Positions 49,710-59,800 of a DNA stretch of 64,000 nucleotides are shown here, one piece after another. The DNA is from Marinihelvus sp942491555 (GTDB lineage: Bacteria; Pseudomonadota; Gammaproteobacteria; Xanthomonadales; SZUA-36): positions 248,001 through 312,000 of the forward strand of contig CALOBN010000005.1 of NCBI GenBank assembly GCA_942491555.1. Reading direction: 5' to 3'. The position numbers and the translations under genes are program-made. How positions within the stretch are numbered: position 1 is the first letter of the stretch; each line of letters opens with the position of its first letter. Below the pieces are notes generated by a model, which was not told where the DNA came from, did not search any database, and was given only the letters and a program-made list of their open reading frames with translations.

Positions 49710-51515
49710 ATGGATCGCACGGATACCTCGAATCCGGACTACTTTCACCAGGTAGTCGACTGCCAGTGGGGCTGCCCTGCCCATACGGACGTGCCCGAGT
49801 ACATTCGTTTAATCGCACAGGGCAACTTCACCGACGCTTACATGGTTAACCGGGAAAGCAACGTCTTTCCGGGCATCCTCGGCCGGGTCTGTGACCGTCC
49901 CTGCGAGCCGGCTTGCCGCCGCAGCCGAACGGGACAGAAACCGGTTGCCATCTGCCGGCTCAAGCGCGTGGCCGCGGATCATCGTGGCGACATCACCGAA
50001 CGTCTGCCGGTGATCCCTGAAAAGAAAAACGGTAAAAAGATCGCCCTGGTCGGCGCCGGCTGTGCCTCTCTCACCGTATGTAATGACCTGATGCCCCTTG
50101 GCTACGAGTGCACAGTATTTGAAGCGCTGAGCGAGCCCGGCGGCCTGATGCGCTCGAACATCCCCGCTTTCCGCCTGCCTGCCGAAGTGCTCAATGAGGA
50201 GATGAATACGATTGTCGACATGGGCGTAGACCTGCGTCTGGGACATCGTATTGAAAGCCTTAGCGCCCTGTTGGAAGAGGGCTATGACGCCGTCTTCATT
50301 GGCAGTGGAGCACCCAAAGGCAAGGAGCTGAATTTGCCGGGGCGTAGCGAGGGTTCTGCGAATATCCACATTGGCATCAGCTGGCTTGAGTCCGTGGCCT
50401 TTGGTCATACGAAAGAGATCGGCCGCAAGGTTCTGATTATCGGCGTTGGTAACACCGCGATGGACTGCTGCCGCACCTCCCTGCGGCTGGGCGCCGACGA
50501 GGTCAAGGTCATGGCGCGCAAGCCGCGCGACTTCTTCAAGGCCTCTGACTGGGAGCTGGAGGACGCCGAAGAAGAGAATGTCGAGATCGTGATCAATCAT
50601 TCACCCAGGGCTTTCGTAATCGAAAACGGCAAGCTTGTGGGCATGAGCTTCGATCTCATGGAATACGACACCGTCGAGGGCCGCATTACCGAACAGCGTG
50701 TCCTGGAAGAGGTGTTTATTCCCTGCGATGACGTGGTGCTGGCCATCGGCCAGGAAAATGCTTTTCCCTGGATCGAGCGCGACATCGGTCTGGAGTTTGA
50801 CCAGTGGGACGTTCCGGTGGTCGACCGTAAAACTTTCCAGTCCACGCGACCCGGTGTGTTCTTTGGTGGTGATGCTGCATTCGGCCCGGAGAATATTATC
50901 TGGGCCGTGGAGCACGGCCACCAGGCGGCGATTTCGATCCATCGGCATTGCCAGGAGGCCGCACTTGATGACCGGCTGCCCCCGCTACTGAACCTGGGCA
51001 GCCGAAAAATGGGCATGCATGAATGGAGCTATTCGAACAGCTTTGATCCGGCCGCCCGGCGCAAAATGGAACATGTGCCACTGACTGAGCGGTTCCGAAA
51101 TCTCACGACCGAGGTCGAGCTGGGCTTTGACGCTGAGCAAACCGCGGTCGAGGTCGAGCGCTGCCTGAACTGTGACATCCAGACCGTCTTTACTGACGAT
51201 CTGTGTATTGAATGCGATGCCTGTATTGATATCTGTCCGACCGAGTGTCTGACCATCACCACCAATGGTGAAGAGCCAGACCTTATTGAGCGCCTGAAGG
51301 CGCCTCGCCTGAATCCCGAGCAACCCCTGTTCGTGTCCGGCTCGCTCAAGCAAACCGCCCGCGTCATGGTGAAGGATGAAAACCTTTGCGTGCATTGCGG
51401 CCTGTGCGCAGAGCGCTGCCCCACCGCCGCCTGGGACATGCAGAAATCCCTGCTGACTTTTCCCAAGGCCGCCGATTACGGAACCACCCCATGTCAGAAG
51501 CGCCAAGCCGGGTAA
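49710..51515 (+). CDS. GltD-like FAD/NAD(P) oxidoreductase fused to 2[4Fe-4S] ferredoxin
   Basis: The protein has about 601 residues. An N-terminal [4Fe-4S] domain (CQWGCPAHTDVPEY, GRVCDRPCEPACRRS) resembles glutamate synthase small subunit. The FAD site is GAGCASLTVCNDLMPLGYEC (the third glycine is replaced by Ser), then the NAD(P) site IIGVGNTAMDCC and the FAD-phosphate segment FFGGDAAFGPENI. The C-terminus has two ferredoxin clusters, CIECDACIDICPTEC and CVHCGLCAERCPTAAW. It should shuttle electrons between the 2-oxoacid oxidoreductase subunits downstream and NAD(P). The ATG at 49710 begins the conserved part; TTG at 49608 is possible. It overlaps the alpha gene by 25 bases. Confidence 0.88.
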   Translation: MDRTDTSNPDYFHQVVDCQWGCPAHTDVPEYIRLIAQGNFTDAYMVNRESNVFPGILGRVCDRPCEPACRRSRTGQKPVAICRLKRVAADHRGDITERLPVIPEKKNGKKIALVGAGCASLTVCNDLMPLGYECTVFEALSEPGGLMRSNIPAFRLPAEVLNEEMNTIVDMGVDLRLGHRIESLSALLEEGYDAVFIGSGAPKGKELNLPGRSEGSANIHIGISWLESVAFGHTKEIGRKVLIIGVGNTAMDCCRTSLRLGADEVKVMARKPRDFFKASDWELEDAEEENVEIVINHSPRAFVIENGKLVGMSFDLMEYDTVEGRITEQRVLEEVFIPCDDVVLAIGQENAFPWIERDIGLEFDQWDVPVVDRKTFQSTRPGVFFGGDAAFGPENIIWAVEHGHQAAISIHRHCQEAALDDRLPPLLNLGSRKMGMHEWSYSNSFDPAARRKMEHVPLTERFRNLTTEVELGFDAEQTAVEVERCLNCDIQTVFTDDLCIECDACIDICPTECLTITTNGEEPDLIERLKAPRLNPEQPLFVSGSLKQTARVMVKDENLCVHCGLCAERCPTAAWDMQKSLLTFPKAADYGTTPCQKRQAG

Positions 51516-53308
51516 ACGATTTTGTCCTGAAAATTGGTACGGTGAACGGCACGGGCTCGGCCAGTGCCAATGGCCTGCTGATGAAGGCCCTGTTCCGCAT
51601 GGGTGTGCCGGTTACCGGTAAAAACCTGTTTCCTTCCAATATTCAGGGCCTGCCCACCTGGTACGAGATTCGCGCCAGTCGCCACGGTTACATGGCCCGC
51701 CAGGGTCGTGTGGATGTCATGGTGGCCATGAATGCGCAGACTTATGCCAAGGATCTCGCCGAGGTCAGCCCCGGTGGATTTTTCATTTATGACAGCACCT
51801 GGCCGCGCGACAGCACCATGGTGCGTGATGACGTCACGGTGCTCGGCGTGCCCCTGGCGCGCCTGGCCAATGAACACTTTGACGTGGCCCGCGTGCGTAT
51901 CCTGATGAAGAACATTGCCTACGTGGGCGTACTTTGCGCACTACTGGGCATCGACCGGGCGCTGGTTCGTACCTTGCTGGAGGAAACCTTCGCGCAAAAG
52001 CCCAGGCTTGTGGACAGCAACCTTGAAGCCATTGCGCTCGGTTACGATTATGCGCAGGCACAGTTTGAGTGCCCCTTGCCGGTTCGGGTGGAACGCATGG
52101 GCGACAACTCACGCAATATCCTGATTGACGGCAATGCCGCCGCGGCGCTGGGTTGTGTCTATGCAGGCGCAACGGTTGGCGCCTGGTATCCGATTACACC
52201 ATCCACCTCCTTGATGGACAGCTTCCAGCGTTATTGTGAACAGTTCAGGAAAGATCCCGAAACCGGCGAGAACCTGTTCTGCATTATTCAGGCAGAAGAC
52301 GAATTGGCTGCCGCCGGCATGGTGCTTGGCGCAAACTGGGTTGGTGCGCGTGCATTTACACCAACGTCCGGACCAGGTATTTCGTTAATGAGCGAATTTA
52401 TCGGGTTCGCTTACTATGCGGAAATTCCGGCCGTGTTCTTCAACGTCCAGCGGGTCGGACCCTCGACAGGCATGCCAACCCGTACCCAGCAGTGCGACCT
52501 TACCCTGTGCGCCTTCGCCTCCCACGGGGATACGCGCCACCCGCTGCTGTTCCCGTCTGATCCGCGCGAGTGCTTTGAGATGGCGGTTACCGCATTCGAT
52601 TTGGCAGAGCGGTTTCAGACGCCGGTGTTTGTGCTTTCCGACCTGGATATCGGCATGAATGACTGGATGGTGCCCGAGCTTGAATGGGATGACAGTTACC
52701 GGCCGGATCGCGGCAAAGTCATTGGCCCGGCTGAGCTGGACGCCATGGACAAATTCTATCGATACCTGGATGTCGATGGTGATGGCATAACGGCCCGCAC
52801 CTTGCCGGGCGAAGACGCCCGCGGGGCGTACTTTGTGCGTGGTTCCGGCCACAACCGGCATGGTGGATATACCGAGGACTCGGGCGAGTACCAGGACGTC
52901 ATGGACCGCTTGCTGGTGAAATGGGAAACGCTTCGCAATACCGTACCCATGGCGGTCCTGCGTCGCGCGGCTCAGACCACCCGCCTGGGTGTGATCGCCT
53001 TCGGTTCTTCCGATGGTGCGGTCAACGAGGCCATGGATGAGTTGGTGGCAGAAGGCATGTTCCTGGACTACCTGCGTGTACGGGCCTTCCCTTTTGGTGA
53101 TGAGGTCGCCGGTTTTATTGCCGAACACGATACCGTGCTCGTCGTGGAGCAAAACCGTGACGCCCAGCTGCGTTCGCTGTTAATGACGGAGCTGGAGGTG
53201 CCGGCCCAAAAGCTGGTGCCGGTCCTGCATTACAACGGCATGCCTCTGCCCAGCCGGGCGGTGGTGGCCGCGGTGCAGGCGCACCTGGGTGAGGAGGCTG
53301 CCGCATGA
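51491..53308 (+). CDS. 2-oxoacid:ferredoxin oxidoreductase, fused gamma-alpha subunit
   Basis: This 605-residue protein has an N-terminal gamma domain (GTVNGTGSASANGLLMKALF, about residues 10-190) fused to the alpha domain (YPITPSTSLMDSFQRY, about residue 238; then FFNVQRVGPSTGMPTRTQQ). The layout matches two-subunit 2-oxoglutarate or indolepyruvate ferredoxin oxidoreductases of aerobes (KorA type). Coenzyme A-dependent decarboxylation of a 2-oxoacid to acyl-CoA with electrons to ferredoxin is predicted. The ATG at 51491 is inside the end of the GltD-like gene. It overlaps the beta gene by four bases. Confidence 0.88.
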   Translation: MSEAPSRVNDFVLKIGTVNGTGSASANGLLMKALFRMGVPVTGKNLFPSNIQGLPTWYEIRASRHGYMARQGRVDVMVAMNAQTYAKDLAEVSPGGFFIYDSTWPRDSTMVRDDVTVLGVPLARLANEHFDVARVRILMKNIAYVGVLCALLGIDRALVRTLLEETFAQKPRLVDSNLEAIALGYDYAQAQFECPLPVRVERMGDNSRNILIDGNAAAALGCVYAGATVGAWYPITPSTSLMDSFQRYCEQFRKDPETGENLFCIIQAEDELAAAGMVLGANWVGARAFTPTSGPGISLMSEFIGFAYYAEIPAVFFNVQRVGPSTGMPTRTQQCDLTLCAFASHGDTRHPLLFPSDPRECFEMAVTAFDLAERFQTPVFVLSDLDIGMNDWMVPELEWDDSYRPDRGKVIGPAELDAMDKFYRYLDVDGDGITARTLPGEDARGAYFVRGSGHNRHGGYTEDSGEYQDVMDRLLVKWETLRNTVPMAVLRRAAQTTRLGVIAFGSSDGAVNEAMDELVAEGMFLDYLRVRAFPFGDEVAGFIAEHDTVLVVEQNRDAQLRSLLMTELEVPAQKLVPVLHYNGMPLPSRAVVAAVQAHLGEEAAA

Positions 53309-54360
53309 CCTATATTGCCAAACCAAGAATTGACCTGCCGACCGACCGGACCAATGAAATCGGACTGCGTCAGCGCGACTACGAAGGGGTGCTCTCAACC
53401 CTGTGTGCCGGTTGTGGCCATGACAGCATTACCGCGGCCATCGTGCAGGCATTCTGGGAGCTGTCCATCGAGCCCCACCGGGTAATCAAGCTGTCCGGTA
53501 TTGGCTGCTCGTCGAAGACGCCGGCGTACTTCATGTCCGGGGCGCATGGTTTCAACTCGGTTCACGGTCGCATGCCATCGGTGGCCACCGGCGCCATGGC
53601 CGGCAACCGCGAGATGACCTGTATTGCCGTTTCAGGCGATGGTGACTCCCTGTCGATTGGCTTTGGGCAGTTCGGACACGTGGTGCGGCGTAATCTGAAT
53701 ATGCTCTATATCATCGAGAACAATGGTGTGTACGGCCTGACCAAGGGACAGTTTTCGGCTTCTGCTGACCCGGGCAGCCGCACCAAAAAAGGCCAGATTA
53801 ACCAGATGCAGGCCATCGACCCGGTGGCCACCGCGATTGCCCTGGGTGGCAGCTTTGCGGCGCGAGGATTCTCCGGCGACCGCGACCAGCTGGTGCCGCT
53901 GATCAAAGCCGGTGTGCGTCACCGCGGCTGCGCGGTGATCGACGTGGTTTCACCCTGCGTGACGTTCAATGATCACGAGGGTTCAACCAAGAGTTACGCT
54001 TATACCCGCAAAATGTCGCACAAGGCAGTAGAGGCGGATTTTGTGCCGCCGGCAGAGGAAATTACGGTCGATTACGAAGATGGCAGCTCGACCCCGGTGA
54101 CCTTGCATGACGGTTCGCGGGTCATTTTGCGCAAAGCCGACCCGACCTACGATCCATCGCAGCGCAGCAGTGCCATGCAGTATCTTGAGGCGCATCGTGC
54201 CCGCGGCGAGGTCATCACCGGCCTGATGTACATCAATGAAGAGCTGCCGGAAATGCATGACGTACTTGGCACCGTTGCCGCGCCCCTGTCCGGCCTTCCC
54301 TTCGAGGCACTCAACCCGGGCTCGGCCGCACTCAGCAAACTGCAGAAATCCATGAAATAA
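53305..54360 (+). CDS. 2-oxoacid:ferredoxin oxidoreductase, beta (TPP-binding) subunit
   Basis: A 351-residue beta subunit. It has the cluster-binding CAGCGHDSI (residues about 34-41) and GIGCSSKTPAYF, and the TPP/Mg motif AVSGDGDSLSIGFGQF extending to the asparagines in IIENNGVYGLTKGQFSAS. A cysteine in VVSPCVTFND could be a further cluster ligand. With the alpha subunit it forms the decarboxylating core; 2-oxoglutarate is the favoured substrate because of the gabD neighbour and the KorB-like GQFSAS segment, but pyruvate or branched 2-oxoacids cannot be excluded. The TPP riboswitch lies downstream. Confidence 0.88.
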   Translation: MTYIAKPRIDLPTDRTNEIGLRQRDYEGVLSTLCAGCGHDSITAAIVQAFWELSIEPHRVIKLSGIGCSSKTPAYFMSGAHGFNSVHGRMPSVATGAMAGNREMTCIAVSGDGDSLSIGFGQFGHVVRRNLNMLYIIENNGVYGLTKGQFSASADPGSRTKKGQINQMQAIDPVATAIALGGSFAARGFSGDRDQLVPLIKAGVRHRGCAVIDVVSPCVTFNDHEGSTKSYAYTRKMSHKAVEADFVPPAEEITVDYEDGSSTPVTLHDGSRVILRKADPTYDPSQRSSAMQYLEAHRARGEVITGLMYINEELPEMHDVLGTVAAPLSGLPFEALNPGSAALSKLQKSMK

Positions 54361-54467
54361 GGAAACGGACAGAGCCGGCTACTTACGCCGGCCACTATCC
54401 TGATCCCACAGCGCGGCCGCGCCTGGCGGCCAACGTTTTCACATCAACTGCTTTATACTCCCGACTG

Positions 54468-54565
54468 ATCCAGGGGTGGCCACCCCGCGCAAGATGCACG
54501 GCAGGCCTGAGACGCATAAGCGAACCCTTTGAACCTGACCCGGTTAGTACCGGCGTAGGGACGGA
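54468..54565 (+). ncRNA. TPP (THI element) riboswitch
   Basis: The aptamer is complete: CAGGGGTGGCC at the 5' side, the GCCTGAGACGCA core, then AACCCTTTGAACCTGACCCG and GTTAGTACCGGCGTAGGGA at the 3' side, all hallmark THI-box blocks in order. A TATACT lies just upstream (54454-54459). It would sense thiamine pyrophosphate and control the receptor gene downstream. The 54361-54467 stretch carries no other feature. Confidence 0.95.
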
Positions 54566-54595
54566 TGCTTCCTTGCCAAGCCCCTCCCCGCTCGA

Positions 54596-54621
54596 ACTCC
54601 GGACATCAAGACGCACGGAGT
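54596..54621 (+). promoter_or_regulatory. Shine-Dalgarno sequestering hairpin of the TPP riboswitch
   Basis: ACTCCG (54596-54601) pairs exactly with CGGAGT (54616-54621), which contains the ribosome-binding site five bases before the ATG. This suggests translational control; no intrinsic terminator lies in the gap. Confidence 0.5.
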
Positions 54622-54625
54622 GTTC

Positions 54626-56821
54626 ATGCATCGCACAGTTTTTGCCCTGCTAGCCGGCCTGTTGTTTCATCCCGCCGCCCACCCGCAGGACGCCCTGGCG
54701 CCGGATGTGCGCCAACCCCTGGCGCTGGAAGAGGTGGTCGTCACTGCCGAATTCCGTCCCATCGCTGTGCTGGACACACCGGCCAGCGTCACCGTATTCG
54801 ATCAGCGCCTTATCGAGGACCGCACTGCGGTGTACCTGGATCAGTTGCTGAACCTGGCGCCCAACGTGAACTTTGCCTCCGGTGCATCGCGCGGCCGTTT
54901 TCTGCAGATTCGCGGTATCGGCGAGCGCAGTCAGTTTGTCGAGCCCATCAACCCCTCCGTCGGCCTGCTGGTCGATGGCATGGACTTCACCGGAATTGCC
55001 GGTGTTGCGAGCACCTTCGATGTGCAGCAGATCGAGGTTTTGCGCGGTCCGCAGGGCACCCTGTTTGGCGCCAATGCCCTCGCCGGCATGATCAACATGG
55101 TCTCTAACGCCCCGGGCGATGAGTTCGGGGCCCGCGCCGGCCTGATTCTCGGCAACCTCGATCAACGCACCATCGATGTCGCCTTTGGCGGCCCGGCGAC
55201 AGCCGACCTGTCGTGGCGCCTGGCGGCGCAAAGTAACCAGAACGATGGCTTCACCAACAACGTGTTCCTTGGCAGGCCGACCCAGGACATAGACGAGAAC
55301 CACGCGCGTGCGCGCCTGAACTGGGCACCCTCTGCACGCCTGAACATGGACTTCACCTTGCTGTTGAGCGACGTGGACAACGGTTACGACGCATTCTCAC
55401 TGGACAACACGCGGGAAACTTACTCGGACGAGCCGGGCCGCGACACGCTGCGCAGTGCCGCCGGCTCGCTGCGCACGCGCTGGGGCATGGACAGTGGTGC
55501 AACCATCGAGCTGCTGCTTAGCCATGTCGATGCCGATTCTGAATACAGCTATGACGAGGACTGGAGCAATACGGGCATCTGCGAGGACACGCCCTGTGAT
55601 TCGGCGCTGTGGGGCTTTGACTGGTGGTACAGCTCTTTTGATGCCTATGCGCGGACCAACCGCAACACGGTCGCCGACCTCCGTTGGCTTTCGCCAGAGG
55701 CGGACGATCAGGTCAACTGGGTGGCGGGCATTTACCTGCGCGAGCAGGATCAGTCCCTGGAGCGGGTCTACACATTCGCGGACAGCGATTTTAGCAGTGA
55801 CTACGACACCCAAAACCTGGCCGCCTATGGCCAGGCGGTCATTCCACTGGCAACGCGTTGGTCCCTGACCACCGGCCTGCGCATTGAGACACGCGACTTT
55901 GACTACAGCGACAATACGCCAGGCCCCTCACCGGACGGGCAAAACGACGATTTCTGGGGTGGACGCCTGGCATTGGAGTATCGCAGCGACGCGGGGTTAT
56001 TGTGGTACGGCCTGGTATCCCGCGGCTATAAACCCGGCGGCTACAACACGGCCCTGGCCAGCCAGCTTCCCGAACTTGAGGACCTCGGTATCGAGTTGCC
56101 GCCGGGGTCGCTGCTGTTTGAGGGCGAGACGCTGCTGAACTACGAGGTGGGCCTGAAGGGTCAATTCCTGGATGGACGCCTGCGCCTCGGCCTGGCCCTG
56201 TTTTACCAGGATCGCGACGACGTGCAGGTCAAACAATCCATTGTCATACCCGAGGACCCGGCGGGCGACGCCTGTCCCTGCGTGTTTGTGGACAGCCTGC
56301 AGAATGCGGCTGGCGGTAGCAACCAGGGACTGGAATTCGAGGTGGACTGGCTTGCACTGGATCAACTTCGCCTGTTTGGCACCCTGGGCCTGCTGGACAC
56401 GGACTATCGTGACTACCAGAGCTTTACCCACGCGCTGGCAGACCCTGAAAACGGCCTCGCCTATGACCTGGGCGGACGGGACCAGGCGCATGCGCCGAAC
56501 TACCAGTTTGCCGTGGGCGCCGAGTGGTTTATGACCGACGCTTGGGCAATACAGGCGGACATCGAGGGCAAGGATGGTTTTTACACCTCGGCCAATCACA
56601 ATGAGCGGACCGATGATTACCTGTTGTTCAACCTGCGCCTCAGTTGGCTATACGGCCCCTGGGAGCTGGCGTTGTGGGGGCGCAACCTCACTGATCAAGA
56701 GGTTCAAACCCGGGGCTTTGGTGGTTTTGGCAATGACCCGCGCAAGTTCTACGAGGTCGAACCTTACTACCAGCTTGGCGAGCCGAGGGTGTATGGCGTC
56801 AGTATCGCCTGGCGTTACTGA
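54626..56821 (+). CDS. TonB-dependent receptor under TPP control (probable thiamine receptor)
   Basis: A 731-residue outer-membrane receptor. A signal peptide ends near HPAAHPQ, followed by a TonB-box-like ALEEVVVTAEF. The plug has QLLNLAPNVNFASGAS, RFLQIRGIGERSQF and VEVLRGPQG-like IEVLRGPQGTLFGANALAG. A 22-strand barrel follows, ending with an aromatic residue (YGVSIAWRY). The riboswitch upstream shows that it responds to thiamine pyrophosphate, so it probably imports thiamine or a precursor using TonB energy. An inner-membrane transporter is not adjacent. The GTG at 54620 is in frame but ATG 54626 has the better spacing. Its end overlaps the convergent AsmA gene by seven bases. Confidence 0.92.
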   Translation: MHRTVFALLAGLLFHPAAHPQDALAPDVRQPLALEEVVVTAEFRPIAVLDTPASVTVFDQRLIEDRTAVYLDQLLNLAPNVNFASGASRGRFLQIRGIGERSQFVEPINPSVGLLVDGMDFTGIAGVASTFDVQQIEVLRGPQGTLFGANALAGMINMVSNAPGDEFGARAGLILGNLDQRTIDVAFGGPATADLSWRLAAQSNQNDGFTNNVFLGRPTQDIDENHARARLNWAPSARLNMDFTLLLSDVDNGYDAFSLDNTRETYSDEPGRDTLRSAAGSLRTRWGMDSGATIELLLSHVDADSEYSYDEDWSNTGICEDTPCDSALWGFDWWYSSFDAYARTNRNTVADLRWLSPEADDQVNWVAGIYLREQDQSLERVYTFADSDFSSDYDTQNLAAYGQAVIPLATRWSLTTGLRIETRDFDYSDNTPGPSPDGQNDDFWGGRLALEYRSDAGLLWYGLVSRGYKPGGYNTALASQLPELEDLGIELPPGSLLFEGETLLNYEVGLKGQFLDGRLRLGLALFYQDRDDVQVKQSIVIPEDPAGDACPCVFVDSLQNAAGGSNQGLEFEVDWLALDQLRLFGTLGLLDTDYRDYQSFTHALADPENGLAYDLGGRDQAHAPNYQFAVGAEWFMTDAWAIQADIEGKDGFYTSANHNERTDDYLLFNLRLSWLYGPWELALWGRNLTDQEVQTRGFGGFGNDPRKFYEVEPYYQLGEPRVYGVSIAWRY

Positions 56822-59800
56822 CCGGCCTGTTTGGCCGCAAGATCCTTGCCCAGCTCCTCGCGCAGTTGCTCACAGGGCTTTGAAGTGCCAAGCAAGCGGT
56901 TCCAAAGCCCCTTGGCAACGATCGAGAGACCGCCGGTGGCCGCTGCTGCACCGCCGTAGAACAATGTGCTGGTGGCGTTGATCGTTGGGCTGGGGTTGGC
57001 CAGCGTACCCTTGATCGTGACAAACGGATTGATAAGCTCGGAGAGGCTCGTGCTCAGTAGCTTGGTTGGGGTTGTTTCAAAGTCCACCTCCAGGCGCTCT
57101 GTTTTCAGGTCCAGCGTGCCCGTGGATTCCAACAGAATTTTTGAGGTTTGCAGGGCAACCATGGGGTCTGTTTTCACCAGGCCATCAACCACGCTCAGCC
57201 TTGCCGCCATGCACAACAATTGGGTTGGTTGCCGGGTGTCAAAGCCCGGCAGCAGGAAGGTTACCACTTGTTCCAGGAACATGGTGTTTAACGCCCCCAG
57301 GCCCCTGCCCGGAAGGAAGCCTTCGCTTGCGACCAGGTCGATCTGGCCGCTCAGCCCGGCGGCCAACGCCCGCCAAGACGTACCGCTGCTGTTGCCGCTT
57401 AATGACACATTAAAACGCGGGAGCGTTGCAGGATCTGCATCCTGCCAGTCCGGCCGGTTGGGAATCAGGTCCGTGGAGCGCAGCTCAACAGCAACCCTGG
57501 CGCCGCCTGATTCCAGTACTTCCAGGGACCCGGTGGCATTAACATCTCCCGCCAGGCCCTTGCTGTGATAGCGCTGAACCAGCAGTGAACCCTGCTCAAG
57601 TGTGGCGTCAATCGCCAGCTCATCAACAGTGCGGTCCGGCAGCATGAGCCCGGCGATATCGATATCTACTTCCCCGTCAAAGCGTTTGAGAAGACTGAAG
57701 TCGAGCGGGCTGTCGGGAATCAGCCGCCCGTCGTCAGCCGGTTTGCGCTTTGTGGCTGTTACCTCGCTTTGTTTTGACGGCACGATGCCCCGCAAATCCA
57801 GCGAATCGGACTTCAATTGCAGCTTGACCGCCATGCGCGCATCTTGCGGCGTGATGGTTAAGTATCCCTGCAGCTTTGATTTACCGATCTGCGCTTCGAG
57901 CTTTTGCAACAAGAGTTCGTTTACCGAACCGCTCAGCTGGGCATTGAGGCCCAGGCTTTCTCGTGGCAATGGTGCACCGGCCCAGGAGCCCAGGGCCTGC
58001 AGGTCTGGAATGGCAGCCGACAGGGAAAAGTCAGTGGATGAAAAGTCCGGAAGACCATCAATACTGCCCGCGAAGTTCAGCGTTGCACCGGCAAAAGCGA
58101 TGCGGGAAGGCGTTATTTGCCAGTCCTCGCCTGAGCGGTCAGCCTCCAGGTCAACCTTGTAGGCTTCACCGGACGGGGAAAAGTCTCCGATGGCCGGAAC
58201 GACGGCGGCCAGGTCGGCGCCGCTGGCGCTTAGCCTGAACGTCATCTGGTCCGCGCGCAGCGGCCACGGAAAGCTCGCTGAGCCTTCAGCATCCAGATCG
58301 GCCACCTGCAAGCGGAGATCCGTAAGCGTAAACCGGTCTGCTTGCCGCCGGACCTGCCCGGACGCGGCCCACGGCTGGGCAGGTACCTGGAAAAGGCTCT
58401 GCTGTGTATGCAACCGCGCGCCCAGCAGTGCTCTCAGGTCCGGTCCCTTGCCGCTGAAGTCAACGTCGAGCCCGTCACCTCCCGGCACCAGGGGAATCCG
58501 GGTTGTCGCAGAAATGTCCGTTTGGCCCGCACGCAGCCTCATATCCTTCAGCAGGACTTCCCCAGTGCTGGCTTGTAACTGTGTCTGAATTTCGAATGAA
58601 ACCTCCCCTGCGAGCGTGTCGCTCCAGAGGTTCGACAGGGATCTTTGCAGGTTTGGCCCGACCAGTTTCAGGTCAAGCTGTGTGTTGCCACCAAGAAAGG
58701 CGGTCCCGATGTCCCCGGTAACCGCGAGTTCACCGTTATACAGGCCGGTTACCATCCCTTTGTGCACCGTCACCAAGCCATCGCCAATGGTCAATTCACC
58801 GGTCGCGGTAAAAGGCGTGGCCGTGATGCCGGGCACGGAGAACCTGTCCAGGATTGCGGCGGCGCTTTGGCCGCTCAGATCAACCTGCAGTGTGCTGCCC
58901 AGATAAGCAGGGTGGCTGGTCAGGTTGCCGTTGATTTCAATACCGGCAAAGGGGCTTTTCAGACTAACGCTCAGCTGCTCCTCCTCGTTGTCCGCGGGCA
59001 TGAGTTCAGCGCTCAGGTCGAAAGGCCCTGCGGCGATACCGGGTAGCTTCAGTATTTCCCGGAGGTGTGCGATTTCCGGCCCGGCAACCCGCAGTTTGAG
59101 GTGGCTGCCGCGCACGTGCGGGAAATGATTCATTTCACCGCTGAGCTCCAGTCGTGAGGGCCCGGTGGTGAGCAGGATGTCATTGAGCACAAGCAACGCT
59201 TCTTTTCTCGTGACTGAGCCGGACAGTTCGAAGGGCTGCGCGGGTGCGTCCCTGATACCGAACAAGGACACCAGGCTTTGCAGGTTGGGTCCGCCGCCAC
59301 GTGCAGAAACAGACAGGGTTGACAGGTCTTGCAGCCCGCGCGCAGTACCCTCGGACTGGATTGTGAATTCACCGGCCCGGCCATCGACCTGGAACTTCCA
59401 GCCGGTAGTGTCATCAACGTCTGATGTGATGTGCGCATTGAATGTCCCGGTCATGGCCGGCTTCAGACCGAGAAAGCGTTCAATGTCGCTAATGTCCGGT
59501 GCGCTCATTTGCAGGTCCAGCTCAGGACGATTGGGGCTTGTCAGGTCGTCGATGAGCGCTGACCCCTTGAAGTCCAGGCGGGCAAATTGTCCCGCACCTT
59601 CCAGTCGAACATGACTGGCGTCCAGCAGCGCATCAAAGGTGCCCAACTCGCCGGTAAAATTCAGCGGTTGATCATTAACGGTTCCCTTGAGTTCAGCGCT
59701 GAGCATGCCATCCGCCTTGTCGGCGAGGGTCAGTTTTACCACGCTGATGTGGTTGGCGTGGTCCGGCTGCTGCAGGTCCAGGGAAGATGACGCGAGGCTA

